In this document: piece after piece, positions 53,640-61,966 of the stretch
Layout: every line of letters starts with the position of its first letter
Numbering within the stretch: position 1 is the first letter of the stretch
From: Bradyrhizobium sp. SK17
GTDB taxonomy: Bacteria > Pseudomonadota > Alphaproteobacteria > Rhizobiales > Xanthobacteraceae
Direction of reading: 5' to 3'
Length of the DNA stretch: 64,000 nucleotides
Assembly: GCF_002831585.1 (NCBI RefSeq)
Contig: NZ_CP025113.1
Span: forward strand, 7,455,001-7,519,000
The notes under the pieces: model-generated
Seen by the model: only the letters and a program-made list of their open reading frames with translations
Database searches by the model: none
Told to the model about the DNA's origin: nothing
Program-made: the position numbers and the translations under genes

Positions 53640-54953
53640 ATGACCGAAGTCGCGATCGACAAGGCGGCGATAACGACCGCCGATCCGGAGATCGAGCGCA
53701 CCACGATCCGCAAGGTCGCGCTGCGCCTGATGTGGTTCGTGATGGCGATGTACTTTCTCGCCATCCTCGACCGCGGAAACATCTCCTTTGCCGCGCTGCA
53801 AATGAACAAGGAGCTCGGGCTCAATGCCGAGATGTTCGGCATCGCGGTCGGGATCATGTACTTCACCTATTCGATCTTCGAGATCCCGAGCAATCTGATC
53901 CTCAGCAAATACGGCGCACGCATCACGCTGACGCGGATCGCGATCCTGTGGGGCATCGCCACCGTGCTGATGGCCTTCACGCAGGGCCCGTGGAGCCTCT
54001 ACGCGTTCCGCGGCTTCCTGGGTTTTGCCGAGTCCGGCCTGTTTCCCGGCGTGATGCTGCTGCTCAGCCTCTGGTTTCCGTTCAGCTACCGCGCCCGCTA
54101 CAATGCGATGTTCAACTATGCGGTGCCGATCTCCTACATCTTCGCCTCGCTGATCTCCGGCGCCATTCTCGAGCTCAACGGCACGTTCGGCATCGCCGGC
54201 TGGAAATGGCTGTTCATCCTCGAAGGCGTGCCGCCGATCATCCTGGGGATCGTCGGCATCTTCTACCTGACCGACCGCCCGCAGCAGGCGACCTGGCTGT
54301 CGACGGCGCAACGCAACTGGCTGACCGGCGCGCTGGAGCGCGATGCCAAGGCAACCGGCGTGGTGCATGCCGAGGGCGTGCTGCGCACCATCACCAAGCC
54401 GATGGTGCTGCTGTTCGGCCTGTGCAATTTCGGCCTGTTCTGCGGCCTGGCCTCGCTGTTCCCCTGGCTGCCGCAGATCATCAAGACGTTCGGCCTGCCG
54501 AATTCGCAGGTCGGCTTCGTGACCGCGATTCCGCCGGTCGCCGGCCTGATCGGCATGATCATGCTGTCGCGGCACTCCGACCATGTCGGCGAACGCTTCT
54601 ACTATGCCGCCATGACCTTCCTGATCGCAGCCGCCGGCTTCGCGATCGCCGCCTTCGCGGCGACGCCGGTCTGGATCATCATCGGATTCATGGTTGCCAA
54701 TGTCGGTGTCTATGGTACGCAGGCCGTGTTCTGGACCATTCCGCAATCCTACATGTCGCGGGAGAGTGCGCCGGGCGCGATCGGCCTGGTTGGCATGATC
54801 GGCAGCATCGGAGGCGCCACCATCCCGGTCGTGATCGGACGCGCCAAGGACGCCTCGGGCAGCTTCACCATCGGATTCCTCGTGGTGACGGGGGTCCTTG
54901 TCGCCGCTGCGGCGCTGGTGCTGATCGCCCGCTCCCAACTCGTGAAAGAATGA
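53640..54953 (+). CDS. MFS transporter, anion:cation symporter (ACS) family
   Basis: 437 residues with 12 probable helices. The typical ACS opening is LMWFVMAMYFLAILDRGNISFAAL, then FEIPSNLILSKYGARITLTRI and FRGFLGFAESGLFPGVMLLLSLWFP. This family carries phthalate, tartrate, glucarate and other organic anions. A strong purine-rich ribosome binding site (GGGGGAACGGAA) precedes the ATG. It is part of the dioxygenase operon and probably imports the aromatic acid. The downstream MarR gene overlaps by ATGA. Confidence 0.92.
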   Translation: MTEVAIDKAAITTADPEIERTTIRKVALRLMWFVMAMYFLAILDRGNISFAALQMNKELGLNAEMFGIAVGIMYFTYSIFEIPSNLILSKYGARITLTRIAILWGIATVLMAFTQGPWSLYAFRGFLGFAESGLFPGVMLLLSLWFPFSYRARYNAMFNYAVPISYIFASLISGAILELNGTFGIAGWKWLFILEGVPPIILGIVGIFYLTDRPQQATWLSTAQRNWLTGALERDAKATGVVHAEGVLRTITKPMVLLFGLCNFGLFCGLASLFPWLPQIIKTFGLPNSQVGFVTAIPPVAGLIGMIMLSRHSDHVGERFYYAAMTFLIAAAGFAIAAFAATPVWIIIGFMVANVGVYGTQAVFWTIPQSYMSRESAPGAIGLVGMIGSIGGATIPVVIGRAKDASGSFTIGFLVVTGVLVAAAALVLIARSQLVKE

Positions 54954-55552
54954 AAAGCCGCACTGTCACAAGCCGGACCAAAGCTACTGACCCGCGCCGC
55001 GCCTCGCAGGAGGACACGCGCTCGGAACTGGTGATCGATTTCGCGCGCTACGTGCCGACCGTGCTGTCGAGCCTGGTGGCGAAGCTGCGGGCGAATGCCA
55101 ATGCGTTCTTCCCGCAGGCCTACGGCGTCTCGCTCGCGGAATGGCGGGTGCTGTCGTTCCTGAGGGAGCATGAGCCGGCCAGCGCCTACGACATCTGGAC
55201 CAACGCGCAGCTCGACAAGGCGGTCGTCAGCCGCGAGACGACGTCGCTCAGGAAGAAGGGCCTGATCGAGCTGACGCCGGTCCGGGGCAGCGCCCGGAAC
55301 CGGACCGAGATCCGGCTGACGGCCCAGGGCGTGGCGCTGCTCGACCGCAGCCTGGACGAGATCCTGCGCCGGCACAGCAACCTCACCGCCGGCCTCGATG
55401 CCGGCACGCTCGACACGTTCTTCCGTGTGGTCGATCACATCGAGCAGCGCATTCCCCACATGGGCGATCCATCCGCAGGCGCCACGCCGGATCATGCGCC
55501 GGTCAAACGCATCACGAAGCACAGAGCGCCGAACAGCGCTGCGAAGCCTTAG
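54950..55552 (+). CDS. MarR family transcriptional regulator
   Basis: 200 residues. The winged helix lies in SLAEWRVLSFLREHEPASAYDIWTNAQLDKAVVSRETTSLRKKGLIELTPVRGSARNRTEIRLTAQG, with the usual dimerisation helices outside it. N- and C-terminal extensions are basic and Pro/Ser-rich. It overlaps the MFS gene by ATGA and is thus co-transcribed with the dioxygenase operon. The 20-bp palindrome in the operon promoter at 51238-51257 is its likely site, giving autorepression relieved by an aromatic ligand. Confidence 0.91.
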   Translation: MKSRTVTSRTKATDPRRASQEDTRSELVIDFARYVPTVLSSLVAKLRANANAFFPQAYGVSLAEWRVLSFLREHEPASAYDIWTNAQLDKAVVSRETTSLRKKGLIELTPVRGSARNRTEIRLTAQGVALLDRSLDEILRRHSNLTAGLDAGTLDTFFRVVDHIEQRIPHMGDPSAGATPDHAPVKRITKHRAPNSAAKP

Positions 55553-55696
55553 TCCGCAGAAGCACCGATCCCGTCGATCGAAATACGAATCACGTGGCGG
55601 TGAGCGCATGACGGAACCGGGCGTAATTTATGTTTCAGTAAGCAAGTTGTAGCTAGGATCATTGCGTAGGTTGCGTTTGCGTATGGGAGACTTCCA

Positions 55697-55978
55697 GTGA
55701 TCGACTTTGACGAACTTCGTAGTATCGCCGCGGATGTTCGTATCTTCATCGACGCGTCGGAAGACAAGGGCGGCGCCCTGAAGGCCATCGTCGACGCCTA
55801 CGATGTCGTGCTCGGGATTTTCCCGGCCGGCCCCGGCATGGACCTTCACGTGGTCAAGGGCAACGAAGTCCTCAACCACATCGCGCAGACCCAGGCCTCG
55901 TCGGGCTTTACCCACACCGCCATCGCCTTCCAGAATCGCGAACAGGCGGTTGCGCTCGAGCAACTGATGGCGGCCTGA
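55697..55978 (+). CDS. Small protein of unknown function (93 aa)
   Basis: I do not recognise the family. The start is GTG at 55697 with GGGAGA (55685-55690) at good spacing. The protein is acidic in its first half (IDFDELRSIAADVRIFIDASEDKGGALKAIVDA), has no signal peptide or membrane helix, and ends in a region with FTHTAIAFQNREQAVALEQLMAA. Codon usage matches its neighbours. It stands alone between the MarR gene and an AraC gene. A cytosolic role is likely; nothing more can be said. Confidence 0.65.
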   Translation: MIDFDELRSIAADVRIFIDASEDKGGALKAIVDAYDVVLGIFPAGPGMDLHVVKGNEVLNHIAQTQASSGFTHTAIAFQNREQAVALEQLMAA

Positions 55979-56024
55979 CCATCGGCGCGGCCGCGTTCCG
56001 CGCGGTTGAAGGCATTGCATCTGG

Positions 56025-56050
56025 CGCCGGGATGAAAGGGTCATCCGGCG
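56025..56050 (+). terminator. Hairpin after the small unknown gene, terminator-like without a T-run
   Basis: CGCCGGGATGA (56025-56035) pairs with TCATCCGGCG (56041-56050) with one bulged G and a 5-base loop. It lies 47 bases after the small gene. The rest of the 55979-56219 gap shows nothing recognisable. Confidence 0.4.
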
Positions 56051-56219
56051 TCGCATCCGTGTGATATGCAGTTTGTGCCAATCGCGTCCCCGGTCCGGTG
56101 ACGACGCTTGCCTGCCTTCTTGAAAAGACAGGCGAAAATCCACCCCCTTGCAGACGACACCACGATCTCGCAACACTTGGTGTCAGGCGATCAGCTGCGC
56201 TACACTTGTGAGCGTGGAT

Positions 56220-57173
56220 ATGGGCGGGCACCTGTCGGTCAACACCGGCGAGCTCGATGGCTTCGAGGGACTCCACGAAGCCGTCAAGGGCTCGCATGTC
56301 GAGGTCATGCAGCTTGAGCGCGGCAAGCTGCGCGGCACCTTGTCCCATGTCGGGATCGGCGATTTTTCGCTCAGCATCGGCGCGTTCAATGTCGGGGTCC
56401 GCACCCAGCGGACCTCGGCCGATGACAAGCTGATCATCGGAATGTTGCTCAACGCCACCGACCGCGTCACCCATTGGGCGTTCGACATGCAGCCGGCGGA
56501 CGTGCTGGTGATCCCGCCATCGGTCGAGCATGACGGCGTGTTCCACCGGGCGTCATCCTATGCCGCCATTCGCTTCGACATGGCGGATCTCCCCAGCATG
56601 TTCGGCGGCGAACCGCGGCTGGCCGATGCCGCGACCTGGCAGGCGAAGAACCACTTTCGCGCCGATCCCACCATCGGCATGGCCGGAGCAGACAGGCTGC
56701 CGCAGATCATCTCGCATCTTGCCCGCTACCCGGACTCGCTGTCGGAAACGTCAGCCGAATTCTGGAAGCGCGCGATCATCGACTGCGTGAGGGGGACCGC
56801 CGTCGCCGCGCTGCCGCCCGACGGCACGAGCTATCTGCCGTCGGCGATGAAGCTGGTGCGCCATGTCGAGGACTACCTGCGTGCCGCAGGCAGCCGCCCG
56901 GTGCATGTCTCGGAAATCTGCAGCGAGCTTCGGCTGTCGCGACGCAGCCTGCACCGCGCCTTCCACGAGGTGTTCGGCCTCGGCCCGGTGACATTCCTGC
57001 GCTACAAGCGGCTCTGCACGATCCGCTCGATTCTGCGTGAAAGTACGCCGGACCAGACCACCGTCGCCAAGGTCGCGATCGAGCAAGGCTTCATCGAACT
57101 CGGGCGCTTCGCGCAATACTATCGCGCGATGTTCGGGGAATATCCGTCGCAGACCCTCGGCTACGCCGGCTAG
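56220..57173 (+). CDS. AraC family transcriptional regulator
   Basis: 317 residues. The C-terminal double helix-turn-helix runs from about residue 220 (PVHVSEICSELRLSRRSLHRAFHEVFGLGPVTFLRYKRL) to the end (VAKVAIEQGFIELGRFAQYYRAMFGEYPSQTLG), the AraC/XylS signature. The N-terminal domain has FDMQPADVLVIPPSVEHDG, a cupin-like sensor resembling regulators of ethanolamine or aromatic genes. The start is uncertain: 56220 is chosen because upstream residues look non-conserved. No obvious target lies next to it; the gene after it is convergent. Confidence 0.88.
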   Translation: MGGHLSVNTGELDGFEGLHEAVKGSHVEVMQLERGKLRGTLSHVGIGDFSLSIGAFNVGVRTQRTSADDKLIIGMLLNATDRVTHWAFDMQPADVLVIPPSVEHDGVFHRASSYAAIRFDMADLPSMFGGEPRLADAATWQAKNHFRADPTIGMAGADRLPQIISHLARYPDSLSETSAEFWKRAIIDCVRGTAVAALPPDGTSYLPSAMKLVRHVEDYLRAAGSRPVHVSEICSELRLSRRSLHRAFHEVFGLGPVTFLRYKRLCTIRSILRESTPDQTTVAKVAIEQGFIELGRFAQYYRAMFGEYPSQTLGYAG

Positions 57174-57185
57174 TTCCACTGCCGC

Positions 57186-58055
57186 TCATCTGGATCGCCC
57201 CGGATCGCTATTGCCCGACAGCACCTGCGCGGCGCCGCCGATGCCGCGGCGAAACGCTTCATCGAAGGTGACGCCGCGAAGCCGCCATTTGTAGTCCCGG
57301 CCGTGCCAGGCCAGCTGCCATTGCGTGACCCAGCCGAGATCCTTGTCGTCCCAGACCAGCCGCCCGACCAGCGTCGCCTCGCCGCGCTGTGGCGCCAGGA
57401 TCGAGGCCAGCTTCGCGGGCGATACTTTCATCAGTTCCGCGGCGCTGACTTTGGCGGCCGTCAACGCGGCCGCGTCGGGCAGCACGAAGCGCATGCCGCG
57501 CCTGGTGGCCGCGGCGGCAAGCGCGTCGCGTTGCAAATCGGACTGCGGCCCGTCCGACGTGACGATGATGTCCTTCGGACCGTGCTGCATCTCGACGAAG
57601 ACGCCGAGCACCGGGCGCTGCGATCGCCACGGCTTGAGACCGAGCCTGGCGAGAATGCCGTCGACTTTTTTGTCGTCGAAGGCGACCGTGAGGTCGTAGG
57701 GCCGGTCGCGGGTGCCCTGCTCGTCATGATGCGGCTTGCCGGCATATTGGTCGTGGTAGTCGAAGCTGCTGACGAACTCCTTGGCCTTGGATTTGTATGC
57801 GACAAGCCTGGGGTCGCTTCCCAGTGCCGGTTGACCGGAGACTTTGATCAGGACGTCTTCGAGGCACGCGCCGAAGCCGATGATCCGGTTCGGCTCGCCC
57901 TGGCCGGTGACGACGGTCTGCGCGCGATAGAGGCTGTCATCCGCCGCGGCCATCGCGCCGCCGCAACAGATCAATGCGACGGCCAGCAGCGCGCGGACCG
58001 CGACAAGTCCGAACGCAGCGATCGGATTGCGCATCGTCTCAAGCAAGGCAGCCAT
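57186..58055 (-). CDS. DUF2066-like exported protein of unknown function
   Basis: 289 residues. The N-terminus has a hydrophobic segment (AAFGLVAVRALLAVALICCGGAMAAAD), probably a signal peptide. The body begins LYRAQTVVTGQGEPNRIIGFGACLEDVLIKVSGQP, which fits DUF2066 (N-terminal VTGQ...R..A...VLIKVSG pattern), and shows a repeated-fold feel toward the end (LVGRLVWDDKDLGWVTQWQLAWHGRDYKWRLRG). Such proteins are periplasmic and uncharacterised. The ATG at 58055 follows GGAGGTGACC, a very strong ribosome binding site. Confidence 0.75.
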   Translation of the reverse strand: MAALLETMRNPIAAFGLVAVRALLAVALICCGGAMAAADDSLYRAQTVVTGQGEPNRIIGFGACLEDVLIKVSGQPALGSDPRLVAYKSKAKEFVSSFDYHDQYAGKPHHDEQGTRDRPYDLTVAFDDKKVDGILARLGLKPWRSQRPVLGVFVEMQHGPKDIIVTSDGPQSDLQRDALAAAATRRGMRFVLPDAAALTAAKVSAAELMKVSPAKLASILAPQRGEATLVGRLVWDDKDLGWVTQWQLAWHGRDYKWRLRGVTFDEAFRRGIGGAAQVLSGNSDPGRSR

Positions 58056-58257
58056 GGTCACCTCCGCCCGGTCACGTCGTCAAAGCTATCGATTGGCGGT
58101 CATCTTCGACAGCGCCAGCCTGTTCCGGCATGGGCGCCATCCCATCGGCCGCATTGCGCGCACTGGCCACGCGCCGCGGCCCTGGCATATGCTCGGTGCA
58201 GGCACCGCGGCGCCGACTGCGCCGCGCATGACAAGACGATCGAGCAGGAGACGTCCC

Positions 58258-59271
58258 GTGAAATGCTATGAGTTGCACGGCCCCGGCGGCGTCGATGCGC
58301 TGGCGCTGGTCGACAAGCCGGTTCCGCAGGCCGGACCGGGCGAAGTGCTGGTACGGCTGAAGGCGGCGACGCTGAATTATCGCGACCTGCTCACAGTCAA
58401 GGGCGGCTACGGCTCGCGCCAGAAGTTTCCGCTGGTGCCGGTCTCCGACGGCGCAGGCGTGGTCGAGGCGGTCGGCGCCGGGGTCAAGGGTTTCGCGCCC
58501 GGCGATCGCGTGATCGGCAGCTTCTTCGAAAGCTGGCTCGGCGGCGAGCCGAGCGAGGCGCGGATGCGCGCGGCGCTCGGCGGCAGCGTCGACGGCGTGC
58601 TGACCGAGTACCGGGTGTTCCCGGCACACGCGCTGGTGCGCACGCCGGACCATCTCAGCGACATCGAAGCTGCCGCGCTGCCCTGCGCCGGCCTGACGGC
58701 ATGGAGCGCGGTGGTCAAGCTCGGCGACATCAAGCCGGGACAGACGGTGCTGACCCAGGGCACCGGCGGCGTCTCGCTGTTCGCGCTGCAATTCGCCAGG
58801 ATGTGCGGCGCCCGCGTCATCGCGACTTCCTCCAGCGACGCCAAGATCGCACGGCTGAAAGAACTCGGCGCCGATGTCACGCTGAACTACAAGACCACGC
58901 CCGACTGGGGCAAGAAGGCGCGCGAGCTGACCGGGCACGGCGTCGATTTGGTCGTCGAGGTCGGCGGCGTCGGCACGCTGAACGAGTCGATCCGTGCCAC
59001 CAGGATCGGCGGCACCATCGCCTTCATCGGGGTGCTCGCCGGCCCGGCCTCGTCCGATTCGAGGCTGCCGCTGATGGTGATGCAGCAGCAGCGGCTGCAG
59101 GGCGTCACCGTCGGCTCGATCGAGGATTTGCAGGCGCTGTGCGACGGCATCGGCATGCACCGCGTCAAGCCGGTGATCGACAAGGTGTTCGCCTTCGACC
59201 AGGTCAAGGACGCGTTCGCCCACATGGCGAGCGGCGCGCATTTCGGCAAGATCGCGATTGCGATCGGCTAG
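58258..59271 (+). CDS. MDR-family zinc-type alcohol dehydrogenase-like / quinone oxidoreductase-like protein
   Basis: 337 residues. The N-terminal GroES-like domain (VSDGAGVVEAVGAGVKGFAPGDRVIG) and the NAD(P) fold (TQGTGGVSLFALQFARMCGARVIATSSSDAKI) are clear. The catalytic-zinc pattern of true ADHs (Cys at the CGxD site) is replaced by LNYRDLLTVKGGY, as in quinone oxidoreductases, so it may be zinc-independent. The start is GTG at 58258 with AGGAGA upstream. It ends 9 bases from a convergent enoyl-CoA hydratase gene. Confidence 0.88.
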   Translation: MKCYELHGPGGVDALALVDKPVPQAGPGEVLVRLKAATLNYRDLLTVKGGYGSRQKFPLVPVSDGAGVVEAVGAGVKGFAPGDRVIGSFFESWLGGEPSEARMRAALGGSVDGVLTEYRVFPAHALVRTPDHLSDIEAAALPCAGLTAWSAVVKLGDIKPGQTVLTQGTGGVSLFALQFARMCGARVIATSSSDAKIARLKELGADVTLNYKTTPDWGKKARELTGHGVDLVVEVGGVGTLNESIRATRIGGTIAFIGVLAGPASSDSRLPLMVMQQQRLQGVTVGSIEDLQALCDGIGMHRVKPVIDKVFAFDQVKDAFAHMASGAHFGKIAIAIG

Positions 59272-59280
59272 CATGCTTGG

Positions 59281-60054
59281 CTAGCGCCCCGTGAACTGCG
59301 CCTTGCGCTTCTCGACGAAGGCCTGACGGCCTTCCTTCGCATCGGCGCTTTCGCGGATCACCTGCTGCAACTCGATCTCGCGGCGGAACTGATCGGCGTA
59401 GCTGGCGTGCTCGCTCTCCTCGAGCAATTGCCGGGTCGCGACCAGCGCGCGGGTCGGGCCGTCGGCGAGGCGGCCGGCGAGTGCCTTCGCCTCGTCGAGC
59501 AGCTTTGCGTCATCGACGACCTCGCGCACCAGGCCCCACTCCTTCGCCCGCTCGGCCGGCAGCGGCTCGTTGAGCAGCATCAGGTCGAGCGCACGCTGGC
59601 GGCCGACCAGGCGCGGCAACAGCCAGGTCGAGCCGAGATCGGGCACCAGGCCGATCCGGCTGAACACCTGGATGAAGCTCGCCGAGCGCGCTGCCAGGAT
59701 GATGTCGCCGGACATCGCAAGGCTGAAGCCGCCGCCCGCGGCGACGCCATTGACCGCGACCACGACCGGCATGCGGCACTCGCGCAGCGCCTGCATCGCC
59801 GGCCAATAATGGGTCATCACGCCGGTGTAGATGTTGTCGCCGAGCGAATTGAACGCCTTGAGGTTCTGCCCCGAGCAGAAGCCGCGTCCCTCGCCGGTCA
59901 GCACCAGCGCGCGGATGCCGGGATCGTGCCCCATCTCGCCAACGGCGCGCGCCAGGTCGCCGAGCAGTTCCGGCGTCATCGCGTTCAGGCTGGCCGGATC
60001 ATTCAGCGTCAGGATGCCGACCTTGCCGTCCCGTTCACGCTTCACGCTGCTCAT
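59281..60054 (-). CDS. Enoyl-CoA hydratase/isomerase family protein
   Basis: 257 residues, crotonase fold. The oxyanion-hole segments are GEGRGFCSGQNLKAF and NGVAAGGGFSLAMSGDIILAA, and IGLVPDLGSTWLLPRLVG carries an acidic residue at the usual catalytic loop. It is closest in feel to PaaG/FadB-type enzymes acting in phenylacetate or fatty-acid degradation. It is a single gene; the next gene upstream is divergent. Confidence 0.9.
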   Translation of the reverse strand: MSSVKRERDGKVGILTLNDPASLNAMTPELLGDLARAVGEMGHDPGIRALVLTGEGRGFCSGQNLKAFNSLGDNIYTGVMTHYWPAMQALRECRMPVVVAVNGVAAGGGFSLAMSGDIILAARSASFIQVFSRIGLVPDLGSTWLLPRLVGRQRALDLMLLNEPLPAERAKEWGLVREVVDDAKLLDEAKALAGRLADGPTRALVATRQLLEESEHASYADQFRREIELQQVIRESADAKEGRQAFVEKRKAQFTGR

Positions 60055-60156
60055 TTTCCGCTCCCTGAAACTGGTTGTTGTTGCACTGACAGTGCCATGC
60101 CTGACATGCTACGCCAACGTGACCCGCCCGCAACAAAGAACAGCGAAAGCAACGCC

Positions 60157-61746
60157 ATGTCCGATCAGTTCTCCAACTCGCAAGTGATCCGTAAGCCTGC
60201 CGTCAGTTCAAGGGGCGGCATCGTCGCGGCGCAGTCGCGCCGGGCGGCCGAAGTCGGCGCGGAGGTATTGGCGGCGGGCGGCGATTGCGTTGACGCCGTG
60301 ATTGCAACCACTTTCGCGCTTGGCGTGCTGGAGCCGTGGATGAGCGGCGCCGGCGGCGGCGGCGCGATGGTGCTGTACCGCGCCAAGGAGAACCGCGTCG
60401 AGGTGATCGACTATGGCATGCGCGCGCCCAACGGCCTGCGCATCGAGGATTATCCGCTGACCGGCGGCGCGGCCTCCGACCTGTTCCCCTGGGCGCGGGT
60501 CAAGGATGATCGCAACCTGCACGGCCCCGGCTCGATCGCCGTGCCCGGCGTCGTCGCCGGCATGGAAGAAGCACATCGCCGCCACGCCAAGATGCCGTGG
60601 AAGGATCTGCTGGCGCCGAGCGTCAAGCTCGCCGGCGAAGGCCTGCTGGTGGATTGGTGGACCACCGAGATGATCGCCAGCTCCGCCGCCGATCTGCGGC
60701 GCTATCCGGCCAGCGCCGCGGCCTATCTGCTGGATGGCCTGCCGCCGAATGCGCAATGGAGCATCCGCGCGGCGGTCCGCATGCCGCAGGACCGGCTCAA
60801 GGCGACGATGGCGCAACTCGCCGCGGCGGGTCCGCGCGATTTCTACGAGGGCGATCTGGCGCGCAGCATCGCCGACGACATCCAGGCCGCCGACGGCGCG
60901 CTGTCGGTGCGCGATCTCGCCGCCTTCCGCGCCCACCTGCGCGAGCCGCTGAAGATTCCCTATCGCGGCGGCACCGTGTATGCGACGCCGGAGCTGACCG
61001 CGGGTCCCACCATGGCGCGTACGCTCGGCCTGTTGCAGAAGGCGTTGGCACCGGCACAAGGCGGCCCGGACGCGGCGGCCTACGCGGCCTATGCCGAGGC
61101 GCTGCAAGCCGCCTATCGCGAGCGGCTGAAGGACATGGGCGACGTCGACGGCCGCCGCGCGCTCGGCGCCGAGGCGGTCGCGCCATCCTGCACCACGCAT
61201 TTCTCGGCAGTCGATCGCGACGGCAACATGGCCGCGGTGACGCAGACGCTGCTGTCGACCTTCGGCTCCAAATTCGTAACGCCGAACACCGGGCTGACCA
61301 TGAACAACGGCATCATGTGGTTCGACCCGGTGCAAGGCAATCCGAACTCGCTCGCGCCCGGCAAGCGCTGCCTGACCAACTACACGCCCGTGGTGGCGGA
61401 AGCGGCCGATGGCCGCCGCCTTGCCGCCGGCGCATCCGGCGGACGCCGCATCCTGCCGGCGGTGTCGCAGCTCGTCTCCTTCGTGATGGATTTCGGCATG
61501 GATCTCGACACCGCGATCCACGAGCCGCGCATCGACGCCAGCGAAGGCGCCATCGTGATCGGCGATGTCCGCCTGCCACAAGCCGTGCGTGACGCGCTGC
61601 GCGGCCGCTTCGACTATGAGGAGGCCCGCATCCAGACCCAACCGAAGAAGTTCGCCTGCCCCAGCATCGTGCTGCGCGACGGCACGACGAACAGCGGCGC
61701 CACCGAGCCGTTTCATCCGTGGAGCGATGCCATCGCCGAAGGGTGA
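60157..61746 (+). CDS. Gamma-glutamyltransferase-family protein
   Basis: 529 residues. It has the Ntn-hydrolase GGT layout: RGGIVAAQSRRAAEVGAEVLAAGG, DAVIATTFALGVLEPWMSGAGGGGAMVLY, then the autoprocessing site before TTHFSAVD, where Thr becomes the nucleophile, and MNNGIMWFDP and GKRCLTNYTP substrate loops. No signal peptide is visible, which favours a cytosolic acylase-like GGT homologue (such as a cephalosporin-acylase-type or oxamate amidohydrolase-like enzyme) over periplasmic GGT. A start at 60099 is the alternative. Confidence 0.88.
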   Translation: MSDQFSNSQVIRKPAVSSRGGIVAAQSRRAAEVGAEVLAAGGDCVDAVIATTFALGVLEPWMSGAGGGGAMVLYRAKENRVEVIDYGMRAPNGLRIEDYPLTGGAASDLFPWARVKDDRNLHGPGSIAVPGVVAGMEEAHRRHAKMPWKDLLAPSVKLAGEGLLVDWWTTEMIASSAADLRRYPASAAAYLLDGLPPNAQWSIRAAVRMPQDRLKATMAQLAAAGPRDFYEGDLARSIADDIQAADGALSVRDLAAFRAHLREPLKIPYRGGTVYATPELTAGPTMARTLGLLQKALAPAQGGPDAAAYAAYAEALQAAYRERLKDMGDVDGRRALGAEAVAPSCTTHFSAVDRDGNMAAVTQTLLSTFGSKFVTPNTGLTMNNGIMWFDPVQGNPNSLAPGKRCLTNYTPVVAEAADGRRLAAGASGGRRILPAVSQLVSFVMDFGMDLDTAIHEPRIDASEGAIVIGDVRLPQAVRDALRGRFDYEEARIQTQPKKFACPSIVLRDGTTNSGATEPFHPWSDAIAEG

Positions 61747-61760
61747 GGCAATCGCGGCGC

Positions 61761-61854
61761 GTCGTCCTGGCGAAAGCTAGGACCCATGCGCCGCGGCGGA
61801 TGTTATTGAAGTGATTCGTCGTCCCGGCGAAAGCCGGGACCCATACTCCGCAGC
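61761..61854. repeat. Two tandem copies of a REP-like palindromic repeat
   Basis: Copy 1 (61761-61799) and copy 2 (61818-61854) share GTCGTCC-GGCGAAAGC--GGACCCAT followed by a C/G-rich end. The core of copy 2 (61818-61844) contains the palindrome TCCCGGC-GAAA-GCCGGGA. They lie just after the gamma-glutamyltransferase-family gene, in the same orientation. A third copy in the opposite orientation is interrupted by the IS element at 61912-62978. Confidence 0.8.
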
Positions 61855-61925
61855 TTGTGTTGTGAGCGGGACTCGTCGTTCAACATCGCCAATCGATCAG
61901 AATTTGTGGTTATGGGTCCCCTGAG

Positions 61926-61948
61926 TTCACAAACGAAGTGCAACACTT
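61926..61948 (+). repeat. IS30-family left inverted repeat
   Basis: 23 bases; matches the right repeat at 62928-62950 in reverse complement at 21 positions. It lies 18 bases before the transposase start codon. The transposase ribosome binding site (CTGGAGGT, 61952-61959) follows directly. Confidence 0.88.
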
Positions 61949-61966
61949 CCATCTGGAGGTGTTGCC

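Noticed and set aside
52704-54938. 744-residue minus-strand frame opposite the dioxygenase beta, ferredoxin and MFS genes
   Set aside because: Antisense to four coupled genes with diagnostic motifs; composition is typical of shadow frames.
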